Shown here piece after piece: positions 1 to 7,339 of a stretch of 52,352 nt of DNA. Under the pieces are notes generated by a model. The model searched no databases. It was not told the origin of the DNA and was given only the letters and a program-made list of their open reading frames with translations. Each line of letters opens with the position of its first letter. Positions within the stretch are counted from its first letter, which is position 1. The translations under genes and the position numbers were made by a program. This stretch comes from Metasolibacillus sp. Its GTDB lineage: Bacteria > Bacillota > Bacilli > Bacillales_A > Planococcaceae. The DNA lies in assembly GCF_025291715.1 (NCBI RefSeq), contig NZ_JAMBIZ010000027.1:1-52352 (forward strand). The letters are read 5' to 3'.

Positions 1-614
1 CATTAGAGCTTAGAAGACGAGAAGAAAAGAGTATCGAAAAGCGTTTATCGTGGGCACGTTTCCCATACCATAAGCCGTTGCATATGTTTCAGTTAGAGGA
101 GCAAACAGCGATTACAGAGCGCCAAATGAAACAGCTGCAGGAGTTCCAATGGTTAGAGCAAAGTTACAATTTAATTCTTTTGGGACCACCTGGTGCAGGG
201 AAAACATTATTGGCCGTAGGCTTAGGCATTGAAGCCATTCAAAAAGGCTTTCAAGTCTATTTCATAACAATGGGAGAATTAATTCAGTTATTGAAAACAG
301 AAGAATTTACACATCGCTCACAAATCCAATTAAAACGTTTGAGAGCATCAGATTTAATTATTATTGATGATGTGATGTATATGGCTTTAGATCAACGGGA
401 AGCCACTTTATTCTTTCAACTCGTACATCAGCTATACGAACAAAGTTCGCTAATATTGACATCAAATCGAAGTCCAGAAGAATGGACAGAGTTAGTGGAT
501 AACCAAGGGATGATGACTGCTATTTTAGACCGCCTGTTACACAGAGTCGAGGTCATTCATATGAACAATGAAAGTCATCGTTTAAAACATCAACAAAGAA
601 TCTTTACCGAATAA
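1..614 (+). CDS. istB: IS21-family helper ATPase IstB, 5' end outside window
   Basis: IstB is the AAA+ ATPase that assists the IS21-family transposase IstA in target selection. The open frame is already running at base 3, so the gene begins before the window; the ATG at 78 is an internal methionine. Visible features are the lead-in WARFPYHKPL, a Walker A motif GPPGAGKT near codon 36 counted from that ATG, a Walker B run LIIIDD, and a sensor-like LTSNRSPEEW. The C-terminal part looks complete and ends at a TAA. The matching istA should lie immediately upstream, outside the window. It sits in the cargo region of the Tn554-like transposon and faces tet(L). Family assignment is firm; whether the element is complete cannot be judged here. 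Confidence 0.88.
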   Translation, partial: LELRRREEKSIEKRLSWARFPYHKPLHMFQLEEQTAITERQMKQLQEFQWLEQSYNLILLGPPGAGKTLLAVGLGIEAIQKGFQVYFITMGELIQLLKTEEFTHRSQIQLKRLRASDLIIIDDVMYMALDQREATLFFQLVHQLYEQSSLILTSNRSPEEWTELVDNQGMMTAILDRLLHRVEVIHMNNESHRLKHQQRIFTE

Positions 615-667
615 AAAGTGTTCATCCTTAATGAGCAAAAAATGTTCAATTTGGGTTGACGGTGACA
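615..667. mobile_element. Probable right terminal region of the IS21-family element
   Basis: Downstream of istB lie two similar short words (GTGTTCATCC and ATGTTCAATT), the kind of subterminal repeat common at IS21-family ends. The run finishes with GGTTGACGGTGACA; read outward-in it begins TGTCACCGTCAACC, which suits an IS21-type terminus starting TGT. The exact end at about 667 is inferred, because the left end is outside the window for comparison. Confidence 0.45.
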
Positions 668-684
668 TCTGTATGTGGTAAAAT
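656..684 (+). promoter_or_regulatory. SigA-type promoter of the tet(L) leader transcript
   Basis: TTGACG at 656-661 and TAAAAT at 679-684 are separated by 17 bp, a near-ideal vegetative promoter 30 bp upstream of the leader-peptide start. If the IS21 end is at about 667, the -35 belongs to the insertion sequence and the -10 to the tet(L) segment. Confidence 0.7.
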
Positions 685-713
685 GTTTCAATCAAGATTA
701 GGAGGCATTAATT

Positions 714-776
714 ATGAAGTGCAATGAATGTAACAGGGTTCAATTAAAAGAGGGAAACGTATCATTAGCCCTATAA
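714..776 (+). CDS. tet(L) regulatory leader peptide
   Basis: A 20-codon ORF beginning MKCNECNRVQ, preceded by a strong AGGAGG at 700-705. It closely resembles the leader peptides known upstream of tet(K)/tet(L) genes, which couple tetracycline-slowed translation of the leader to reinitiation at the efflux gene. The stop codon lies 33 bp before the tet(L) start. It is too short to be a structural protein and its role is regulatory. Confidence 0.88.
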   Translation: MKCNECNRVQLKEGNVSLAL

Positions 777-786
777 ACTGCGTCTA

Positions 787-803
787 CCCTCATTATTGGA
801 GGG
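787..803 (+). promoter_or_regulatory. Hairpin covering the tet(L) ribosome-binding site
   Basis: CCCTC at 787-791 can pair with GAGGG at 799-803, which overlaps the GGAGGG ribosome-binding site (798-803) of tet(L). The 7-nt loop and the position between leader stop and gene start fit the translational control described for this gene family. Confidence 0.6.
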
Positions 804-809
804 CGAAAT

Positions 810-2192
810 GTGAATACGTCTTATTCACAATCAAATTTACGACACAACCAAATTTTAATTTGGCTTTGCGTTCTATCTTTTTTTAGCGTATTAAATGAAA
901 TGGTTTTGAACGTCTCATTACCTGATATTGCAAATGATTTTAATAAATCACCGGCGAGTACAAACTGGGTGAACACAGCCTTTATGTTAACCTTTTCTAT
1001 TGGAACAGCTCTATATGGAAAGCTATCTGATCAGCTAGGCATTAAAAGGTTACTCCTATTTGGGATTATAATAAATTGCTTCGGATCGGTAATTGGGTTT
1101 GTTGGACATTCTTTTTTTCCCATACTTATTCTGGCTCGATTTATTCAAGGAGCTGGTGCAGCTGCATTTCCAGCACTCGTGATGGTTGTAGTTGCGCGCT
1201 ATATTCCAAAGGAAAATAGGGGTAAAGCGTTTGGTCTTATTGGCTCCATAGTAGCTATGGGAGAAGGTATCGGTCCAGCTATTGGTGGAATGATAGCTCA
1301 TTTTATCCATTGGTCTTATCTTCTGCTCATTCCAATGATGACAATTATCACTGTTCCGTTCCTTATTAAATTGTTGAAAAAAGAAGTAAGGATAAAAGGT
1401 CATTTTGATATTGTAGGAATTATACTAATGTCAGTGGGCATTGTATTTTTTATGCTGTTTACAACATCTTATAACATTTCTTTTCTGATCATCAGTATTC
1501 TGTCATTCCTGATATTTGTAAAACATATTAGGAAAGTAACAGAACCTTTTGTTGAACCTGCACTGGGGAAAAATATTTCTTTTATAATTGGTGTCCTTTG
1601 TGGAGGACTTATATTTGGTACAGTAGCAGGGTTTATCTCTATGGTTCCTTACATGATGAAAGATGTACATCAACTAAGTACTGCTGCAATTGGCAGTGTG
1701 ATTATTTTCCCTGGAACAATGAGCGTTATTATCTTCGGTTACATTGGTGGATTACTTGTTGATAGAAAAGGTCCATTGTACGTGTTAACCATTGGAGTTA
1801 CATTTCTTTCCGTTAGCTTTTTAATTGCTGCCTTTTTTTTAGAAGTAACACCATGGTTACTGACAATTATATTAGTTTTTGTTTTTGGTGGGCTGTCATT
1901 CACCAAAACAGTTATATCTACAATTGTTTCAAGTAGTTTGAAACAAAAGGAAGCTGGTGCCGGAATGAGTTTGCTTAATTTTACCAGTTTTTTATCAGAG
2001 GGAATAGGTATTGCAATTGTTGGTGGTTTATTATCTGTACGCTTACTGAATCAGAAGTTGCTACCTATGGACCTTGATCAATCCACTTATTTGTATAGTA
2101 ATATGCTATTCCTTTTTACAGGAGTCGTTGTCACTAGTTGGCTGATCACCTTGAATGTATATAAACGAAGACAAATTCAATTTAAAAGTTGA
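810..2192 (+). CDS. tet(L): Tetracycline efflux MFS transporter Tet(L)
   Basis: A 460-residue, 14-helix major facilitator antiporter that exports a tetracycline-metal complex in exchange for protons (this family can also exchange Na+/K+). The N-terminus [16 protein letters not shown], the loop 2-3 motif [16 protein letters not shown] and the antiporter motif C ([10 protein letters not shown], in helix 5) are those of Tet(L). Start is GTG at 810 behind GGAGGG; the ATG at 808 is in another frame. Several residues differ from the Tet(L) sequence I recall, so it may be a divergent allele or sit between Tet(L) and Tet(K). It is mobile cargo of the radC-inserted transposon and is controlled by the leader at 714-776. 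Length is full, with no disruptions seen. Confidence 0.93.
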   Translation: MNTSYSQSNLRHNQILIWLCVLSFFSVLNEMVLNVSLPDIANDFNKSPASTNWVNTAFMLTFSIGTALYGKLSDQLGIKRLLLFGIIINCFGSVIGFVGHSFFPILILARFIQGAGAAAFPALVMVVVARYIPKENRGKAFGLIGSIVAMGEGIGPAIGGMIAHFIHWSYLLLIPMMTIITVPFLIKLLKKEVRIKGHFDIVGIILMSVGIVFFMLFTTSYNISFLIISILSFLIFVKHIRKVTEPFVEPALGKNISFIIGVLCGGLIFGTVAGFISMVPYMMKDVHQLSTAAIGSVIIFPGTMSVIIFGYIGGLLVDRKGPLYVLTIGVTFLSVSFLIAAFFLEVTPWLLTIILVFVFGGLSFTKTVISTIVSSSLKQKEAGAGMSLLNFTSFLSEGIGIAIVGGLLSVRLLNQKLLPMDLDQSTYLYSNMLFLFTGVVVTSWLITLNVYKRRQIQFKS

Positions 2193-2570
2193 ATACCAGA
2201 GATAAATTAAATGACTTCTAGCTTTCTTAAGCAATCGGGCGCGATTGTTGCATAAGATTATGATTTTCAAACGACTTTATTGTAGCTTCCTTAAGTTCCT
2301 ATTCAGTAATTATAAAAGGAATTAAACAACTTTATTTTTACACCGTCCGCATATGCGGACGGTGTAATTCATTCTTTCAGCTTCAAAATTAAACAACTTT
2401 ATTGTCACTTAACATTTAATAAAATTAATTTTCCTTTTGGTGTCTATATTTTTCATTATAATCACCCTAGTTGCCCAGTATTTTATCCTTAAGCATTTGA
2501 GAGAACATTTTTTATATTAATTCATTAATATTAATACGAGTATTAGTTATTATTTACACACACTCTACTC
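2193..2570. other. Gene-free transposon spacer with repeats
   Basis: No credible ORF. It contains a small inverted repeat (CAATCG 2232-2237 / CGATTG 2242-2247), two exact copies of AATTAAACAACTTTATT (2320-2336 and 2388-2404) flanking a perfect palindrome, and a related word CAAACGACTTTATTGT near 2268-2283. The rest is AT-rich. It separates two convergent transcription units, tet(L) and the transposition genes. Confidence 0.6.
2340..2365. repeat. Perfect 26-bp palindrome
   Basis: Two 13-bp arms without a spacer, centred on CGCATATGCG. It lies between the two AATTAAACAACTTTATT repeats. No T-run follows on either strand, so a normal intrinsic terminator is not obvious; a protein-binding or cruciform site, or a terminator for convergent transcripts, are the alternatives. 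Confidence 0.75.
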
Positions 2571-3923
2571 TTAATTCTTTTGTTCGTTATGAAGAAGTGC
2601 TCTTTGATGACTTATACTTTCCTCTATAAGATAATCCTCTAACTTCCCATATCTTGAAGCCTGTGTAAGTGATAGACCAAACCCTTCTACAAGTATTTGT
2701 GGTCCAAAGTTACTTGCTATCATATTAAAACAAGTAATTCTAAGAGATTTAGGTGTAAAACCACAAAAGGCCTTTACTTTTCTTGCTATGAATTGATTAT
2801 TGATTGGACGATCCTGATATACCCCTGATGAACTTGAACTTAGAATTAAATAAATCTTATTCTTTGCGTTTCTATTATTCGATCTCTGTTTAACATATTC
2901 ATTTATTAATACCAGTTCATCATCAGATAGATAAACTGGTGGTCTATCGTTGAGGAAAATCGCCTTCATTTCAACCTTTACATCACTTATTTTTATATTA
3001 CTAATATGTGATGAAGATAGCCCATGATAAAAAGATAGCACAGTCAATAAACACTCTAAGGGTTGTTCGTAAAGTCTACTTTTAACTAATTTAGCCACAT
3101 TTACTTGCTCAAAAAAGGTTAATGGCTCGATAGTTGGAGGAAGCTCTCTAGATTTTATATCCAAGATTGGTATATGAGTTATTAGCCTTTTTCTTTTGGC
3201 TAACTTAAACAGAACTAATAAATCTTTTCTCACAATCTCACGATTCTTAGGAGTTAAAGTTAAAAGAAATTCATGAACATCTTCTTGTTGAACAGTATCC
3301 CAGGATTCTATATGCTTACAGTTAATTTGAAGCCATCGGACTAATCTAACAAAGACTACTATGTCCGCCTTTACTGTTAATAGGGATAATGGGTTTCTCG
3401 CGTTAAATTTTACTTGTCTATTCCTAAGTTCCATTTTTTCGTTGAAATATATCTCCAAGAGACGAATAAATCCTTTAGGAACTTGCTTTAAAACCTCTCT
3501 AATACTAGTGAGAATACCCTCATCTGCGTTAACACTTAAATAACCTATTTTAATAAAAAAATTAAATAGACTTAATTTTATTCTCTTGGAATTAGGGGTC
3601 TTTTCTAATGTAGATATCAGCCATCCTTCATTAATATCAGAAGGGCTTAAAAGCTCTTTTTCAGCTGCTTGTAAAAACCGTAACACCTTACTACTATTCT
3701 TACGAATTGTTTCTACACCAATACCTAGTTCTTTTAAATACATAATATATTTTTTAAATAGTGTTGCACTCCATGTTTTTGTGAAATTTTCTTTAAGAAA
3801 ATCTTCGGTTTGGATTCTCTCTACACGAGCTTTACTCAAACAATTATGACAGACGGTTGCTTTCTTATTAATTTCTGATGTATTTAGTTTTCTTTCACAA
3901 GATACACATGTAATAATGTTCAT
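2571..3923 (-). CDS. Zinc-ribbon, degenerate tyrosine-recombinase-like transposition protein
   Basis: About 450 residues, third gene of the transposition operon. The start chosen is ATG 3923, four bases after AGGAG (3928-3932), which overlaps the stop of the HTH gene; the longer open frame upstream lies inside that gene. The N-terminus has two CxxC pairs (CVSC and CHNC, about 14 residues apart), a probable zinc ribbon. The C-terminal half has the outline of a phage-integrase domain, but the first catalytic arginine motif reads GLSSSHI instead of GLRxxEI and the second reads PKSLRITCF (K-S-L-R instead of HxxR). A tyrosine is present near the end (SRYGKLEDY). It may be a structural partner of TnpA, comparable in position to Tn554 TnpB but shorter. 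Function is inferred from context. Confidence 0.6.
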   Translation of the reverse strand: MNIITCVSCERKLNTSEINKKATVCHNCLSKARVERIQTEDFLKENFTKTWSATLFKKYIMYLKELGIGVETIRKNSSKVLRFLQAAEKELLSPSDINEGWLISTLEKTPNSKRIKLSLFNFFIKIGYLSVNADEGILTSIREVLKQVPKGFIRLLEIYFNEKMELRNRQVKFNARNPLSLLTVKADIVVFVRLVRWLQINCKHIESWDTVQQEDVHEFLLTLTPKNREIVRKDLLVLFKLAKRKRLITHIPILDIKSRELPPTIEPLTFFEQVNVAKLVKSRLYEQPLECLLTVLSFYHGLSSSHISNIKISDVKVEMKAIFLNDRPPVYLSDDELVLINEYVKQRSNNRNAKNKIYLILSSSSSGVYQDRPINNQFIARKVKAFCGFTPKSLRITCFNMIASNFGPQILVEGFGLSLTQASRYGKLEDYLIEESISHQRALLHNEQKN

Positions 3924-3930
3924 CATTCTC

Positions 3931-4254
3931 CTATATTGGTGGAAGCTTATCTTCAGAAATAGATTCATTAACCGCCTTCGCCAACTTGTTATTCGTTGGT
4001 TTTTCAAGTTTTTTCACTGGTGTAGGAGTGTGTTTCCATAAATCATTTGGAGTACATTCTAATGCGGTACAAAGCGCATCCATTGTTTGAGTCTTTACTT
4101 GCTTAGGTTCATTAGTTAATAAAGCGCTTATTGAGGGAGGAGATAGTTTATAGCCTGCCTTATCCTCCAAAAGCCTACCTAATTCAGCTCCAGACCATAT
4201 TCCAATATCAGCCATGACTTTTCTTAATCTCCATTCAATCGCCAATTCATTCAC
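3931..4254 (-). CDS. Small Xre/Cro-type HTH protein of the transposition operon
   Basis: 107 residues. A Cro/C1-like helix-turn-helix is visible from about residue 20 to 75 (AELGRLLEDKAGYKLSPPSI and the trailing LCTALECTPNDLW, typical of this class). The C-terminal 30 residues are lysine- and proline-rich and probably flexible. The start overlaps the 3' end of tnpA by 8 bp and the stop overlaps the ribosome-binding site of the next gene, so the three genes are translationally coupled. It occupies the place of the small accessory gene in a Tn554-type operon, though the Tn554 small protein TnpC comes last there. A role as autoregulator or orientation factor is possible but not shown. Confidence 0.65.
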   Translation of the reverse strand: MNELAIEWRLRKVMADIGIWSGAELGRLLEDKAGYKLSPPSISALLTNEPKQVKTQTMDALCTALECTPNDLWKHTPTPVKKLEKPTNNKLAKAVNESISEDKLPPI

Positions 4255-5323
4255 CCTTTTTATTAAAGTTTAATAATTGATTTCGCCATTTTTCTTGAGC
4301 CATCCTCACTCTTTTCTCCAAATGATCTGAACCAGGATTAGAGTAATTAAATGTAGTTGCGACATCTGCGTGACCTAATAGTTCCTTTAGCGTTAATAAG
4401 TCAACGCCTAGTTCTGTCTGACGAGTAGCGAATGAATGACGTAATTGATGAGGACTGAAAATCTCCTCTTTAGTAAAACCCATCTTTTCTTGCCTTCTCG
4501 CTAAACTCTTTCTAGCTGTATGTTTATTCAGCCTTACTCCACCTTCAGATAAGAATAAAGGCCCTTCAGTTTCGTTAGTGAAAAGAGGTCTGATCCTTTC
4601 TAAGTACCATTTTAGGAGTATTTCTACATCATCCAACATTGGTACCCACCTTCGCTTAAATCCTGACCCTTTAGACCCTTTTCCAAAGCGAACATGGAGT
4701 TTACCTTTTTCCCCCAAGTCAAACCTACAGTCTTTTACATCCATCATGATTATTTCATGAGTTCTTAACCCTGTTAATTCTAACATCCTAAAAAGAGTAT
4801 AGTCCCTCGCTACAGTAGAGTATTTTCTTGCTGTTTTCATTTCTTCTTTCATACCATTCCAAAACCTATCAAGTAATTCAGGTTTTGGAGGTATTACTTG
4901 ACCATTATGATCATCTTTTCTATGGTAGTAACGGTTAAATTTATCTAATAAGTTAGGTACTTGTACTTTATACCTCTCCCATATTTCATGACCATGCCTT
5001 GTCTTTAGATATTCTAAAAATGTAGAAATAGTGGATTGATATTTCCTCCTAGTTGAATAGGCTAATCCTCTTCCAACCAAGCCCAAATAAAATTTATCTG
5101 CATCAGACATTGTAACTTCCCATATGAACTTATTTGACACATCTAAGAACTCATTCAAGCATTTTGTTCCTAGTGCTATAGTGTGCTCTGTATATCCTAG
5201 AACACGCTGTTGCTGTTCCCACAATCCTATTAACTTTGCTTGGTATTCTCTCGATTCTTCATATGTTGAAAAAATTAATTCTTGTTTATTACTGATAACA
5301 GATAGAAAAGGTTGCTTCCCCAT
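4247..5323 (-). CDS. tnpA: Tyrosine recombinase TnpA of a Tn554-like transposon
   Basis: 358 residues, close to the 361 of Tn554 TnpA. A SAM-like core-binding domain (residues about 25-130) precedes a catalytic domain with the full set: R187 (in GLRTHE), a lysine in the KGSKGSGF hairpin, H292 and R295 (HQLRHSFAT), H318 (LLGHAD) and the nucleophile Y327 (FNYSN). It should cut and join DNA at the transposon ends. It is the first gene inward from the radC junction, 93 bp from it, which is the arrangement of radC-targeting Tn554-family elements. A GAGG lies 9 bp before the ATG at 5323. The protein looks intact and active. Confidence 0.85.
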   Translation of the reverse strand: MGKQPFLSVISNKQELIFSTYEESREYQAKLIGLWEQQQRVLGYTEHTIALGTKCLNEFLDVSNKFIWEVTMSDADKFYLGLVGRGLAYSTRRKYQSTISTFLEYLKTRHGHEIWERYKVQVPNLLDKFNRYYHRKDDHNGQVIPPKPELLDRFWNGMKEEMKTARKYSTVARDYTLFRMLELTGLRTHEIIMMDVKDCRFDLGEKGKLHVRFGKGSKGSGFKRRWVPMLDDVEILLKWYLERIRPLFTNETEGPLFLSEGGVRLNKHTARKSLARRQEKMGFTKEEIFSPHQLRHSFATRQTELGVDLLTLKELLGHADVATTFNYSNPGSDHLEKRVRMAQEKWRNQLLNFNKKGE

Positions 5324-5340
5324 TTAATAACCTCGCATTT

Positions 5341-5373
5341 TAGGTATTAACTAATATTTTTAGTTAATACCTA
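5341..5373. repeat. 13-bp inverted repeat in front of tnpA
   Basis: TAGGTATTAACTA (5341-5353) and TAGTTAATACCTA (5361-5373) are perfect arms around a 7-nt AT loop. It sits between the transposon end (about 5416) and tnpA. It could be the operator for the HTH protein or the recombinase-binding site of the transposon end. Confidence 0.7.
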
Positions 5374-5386
5374 ATATAACAGGTGA

Positions 5387-5959
5387 TTAATAAAAAAGAA
5401 ACATATCCATTCTCCGGTGATTGTGTGCGCAAATAATAGAAGCAGCAGAACGCTTAATTGCTTCACGATAAAGCTCTCTAGGATGCACAATGGAGGCATT
5501 AAGCGAGCCGATAAAAATGGTTTGCTTGTGGATAATTTGATTTTTCGTATTGAGGAAAAGTGCCACGAAATGTTCCTGTGTTAAAGGCTCCATTTCAGGC
5601 ATTAAAAAAGTAGCGGCATCTTCGGGTGAGCGGATGGTGTAGCGGGAATCTATTTCCTTTTGTGCGAGACGCCTTCCTAGCTCAATGGCAGCTAATAATT
5701 GTACAGCCTTCGCTTCGCCGATACCTTTAATGGATGTTATTTCTTCAAATGTGGCATGCTTTAATGCGTGGAGTTTTTCAAAATCCACCAGTACTCGGTT
5801 GGCGAGTGCGAGCACTGAGGATTCTTTTGTGCCTGTCCGTAATAGAATGGCCAGTAATTCTTGATTCGATAAGCTTTCTGCCCCTTGACGTATGAGGCGT
5901 TCTCTAGGGCGATCTGCTTCATGGACATCGCGAATTTTCAATTCTGGGAGCATTGACAT
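5387..5959 (-). pseudogene. radC: radC, truncated by transposon insertion
   Basis: RadC is a JAMM/MPN-domain protein with an N-terminal UPF0758 region and a helix-hairpin-helix (SIKGIGEAKAVQ), found near maf and mreB; its role in DNA repair is uncertain. Here the frame is genuine from the start at 5959 to the codons for AHNH (to about 5417). It then runs into transposon sequence, adding RRMDMFLFY before a stop. The normal protein continues with HP-SGDP and about 40 further residues, including the last JAMM metal ligand, so the fragment should not form a complete metal site. The gene is last in the valS-folC-maf operon. Confidence 0.9.
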
Positions 5960-5982
5960 ACGATGGCTTCACAACCTTTCCG

Positions 5983-6570
5983 TTAAAATGTTAGGAGGCG
6001 CAGATGAATGAGCTGTTCAAATAACGAGGCTAACGGAAACCCTACGACATTGTTATAGTCACCTTCGATTCGCTCAACAAAAAGAGCACCATGTGTTTGG
6101 ATACCGTAGCCTCCTGCTTTATCAAATGGATCACCAGAATCAACATACGCTTCAATTAGCTCAAAGGATAGCTGCTTAAATTTCACAACTGTTTCTTCTA
6201 CAAAAACCGTTTCCTCACCATCTGGTTGAATAATGACAACTGCCGTCAATACGCGATGGGCATTGCCAGATAACGCCTGTAAATGGGCAATCGCTTCTGC
6301 ACGATTTTTAGGCTTATGTAGTAAACGGTCTTGAAAGACAACAATTGTATCAGCCCCAATTACCGTTTTCTTCCCACATTGTGCAGCGACATCTCGTGTT
6401 TTCAAACGGGCAACCTCCTGCACATACTGTTCGACAGATTGCGCTTGTACACTTGTTTCTTCTACGTTACTTGTTATGACCTCAAACGCTATACCTAGCT
6501 GCGCTAATAGCTCCTTGCGTCTTGGTGATGCTGACGCCAGTACAAATTCTGTTTGTGCAATAATATTCAT
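5983..6570 (-). CDS. maf: Maf-family nucleotide pyrophosphatase
   Basis: 195 residues, standard length. The N-terminal signature ASASPRRKELL and the internal GADTIV and DPFDKAGGYGIQ motifs mark the Maf/YhdE family, which hydrolyses non-canonical or canonical NTPs (dTTP/UTP in many members) and has been linked to division arrest. A ribosome-binding site GGAGGAG precedes the ATG at 6570. It is followed closely by radC and preceded by the SpoIIB-like gene, the same order as in Bacillus subtilis. Confidence 0.93.
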   Translation of the reverse strand: MNIIAQTEFVLASASPRRKELLAQLGIAFEVITSNVEETSVQAQSVEQYVQEVARLKTRDVAAQCGKKTVIGADTIVVFQDRLLHKPKNRAEAIAHLQALSGNAHRVLTAVVIIQPDGEETVFVEETVVKFKQLSFELIEAYVDSGDPFDKAGGYGIQTHGALFVERIEGDYNNVVGFPLASLFEQLIHLRLLTF

Positions 6571-6668
6571 TCAAATCTCCTCCTACTAGCTCTATCATAG
6601 CGGAGAAAGTCATTTTTGAACAATTTTATCAAATGTCCAAATTTAAATTTTGCCCGAAAAACAGCTAC

Positions 6669-7259
6669 TCAAAACTCAATTTTCAAACAATCATTTTCCC
6701 CATAATAATGGACTAAAAGATGTAAGCGCATGACGTTGATATCATTGGAAAGGCTTGATACAGCTGTGAGTATCTTTCCCCAATCAGCGGGCACTTCCCC
6801 TTCTTTTGGCGTTTGTTCAAAATAATTTTTTAGATACTTTTCATCCATTAAAATTTCAGGTAATTTTTGTAGCGTTGGCTCTGTACATCCAGCAACAACC
6901 GACAATTGCTTAAAAAAAGCAGATGGCGTTAATGATTCTGGCTGTTTATTTGTCGCAAGTGCTGACCAAACGAAAAATTGTTGATTTACTTCAATAATCG
7001 CTGCTTTATTCAAAAGGGGATTTTCTGCAATAAATTGCTGTGCCCCTTCCTTACTTGAAAAAAGCCCATGCTGACTCGCATAAAAAGAAGCATTTTCTTC
7101 TTCAATGACCTCTTGTTGGACTGGTAGAACTTCCTCCTTCACTTCCTCCTTACCTACAAAATTTAACACGACGACAAATAGCGCAACACCAACTAATCCT
7201 GAGGCAACTCCTAGTAACGCGGCTCGAATCCATTCATTTTTTCGCATGCTTTTCACCAC
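6669..7259 (-). CDS. Membrane-anchored protein in the spoIIB position
   Basis: 196 residues. A basic N-terminus is followed by one membrane helix (about residues 12-34), then an acidic linker (EEVKEEVLPVQQEVIEEE) and an extracytoplasmic domain in which FYASQHGLFSSKEGAQQFI resembles the start of a SPOR domain. In B. subtilis the gene between comC/folC and maf is spoIIB, which encodes a SPOR-domain protein of septal engulfment. Position and architecture therefore suggest a short SpoIIB analogue, but sequence similarity is not strong enough by eye to be sure. The first methionine could be M5 (MRKNEW) instead of the one at 7259. Confidence 0.55.
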   Translation of the reverse strand: MVKSMRKNEWIRAALLGVASGLVGVALFVVVLNFVGKEEVKEEVLPVQQEVIEEENASFYASQHGLFSSKEGAQQFIAENPLLNKAAIIEVNQQFFVWSALATNKQPESLTPSAFFKQLSVVAGCTEPTLQKLPEILMDEKYLKNYFEQTPKEGEVPADWGKILTAVSSLSNDINVMRLHLLVHYYGENDCLKIEF

Positions 7260-7286
7260 CTTATAAGTACCGTAGCAAATTTGCTA

Positions 7287-7318
7287 TGAAAAAAGGCAAG
7301 ACTTATGTCAGTCTCGCC
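7287..7318 (-). terminator. Intrinsic terminator after the second folC
   Basis: Read on the minus strand, GGCGAGACT and AGTCTTGCC form a stem (7310-7318 / 7295-7303) with one mismatch, followed by a T-run (7287-7294). It lies between folC and the SpoIIB-like gene, so the downstream genes may have their own promoter or depend on read-through. Confidence 0.75.
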
Positions 7319-7339
7319 AAAAAAGTTTTCGCTATTTTT

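Larger units (their letters stand above)
1..5416. mobile_element. Right part of a Tn554-like, radC-inserted transposon carrying tet(L)
   Basis: The radC reading frame is interrupted at about 5416, just after the codons for the JAMM-motif HNH. Immediately inside begins a tyrosine-recombinase operon reading inward, and further inside lies resistance cargo (tet(L)) and an IS21-family element. Tn554 and relatives such as Tn6188 are known to insert in radC. The other end, and the missing 3' part of radC, should lie upstream of the window start. Confidence 0.75.

Noticed and set aside
78-614. ATG 78 as the start of istB
   Set aside because: The same frame is open and IstB-like back to base 3, so the gene starts before the window.
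1056-1403. Minus-strand 115-codon ORF inside tet(L)
   Set aside because: Antisense shadow of a well-supported gene, with unnatural composition.
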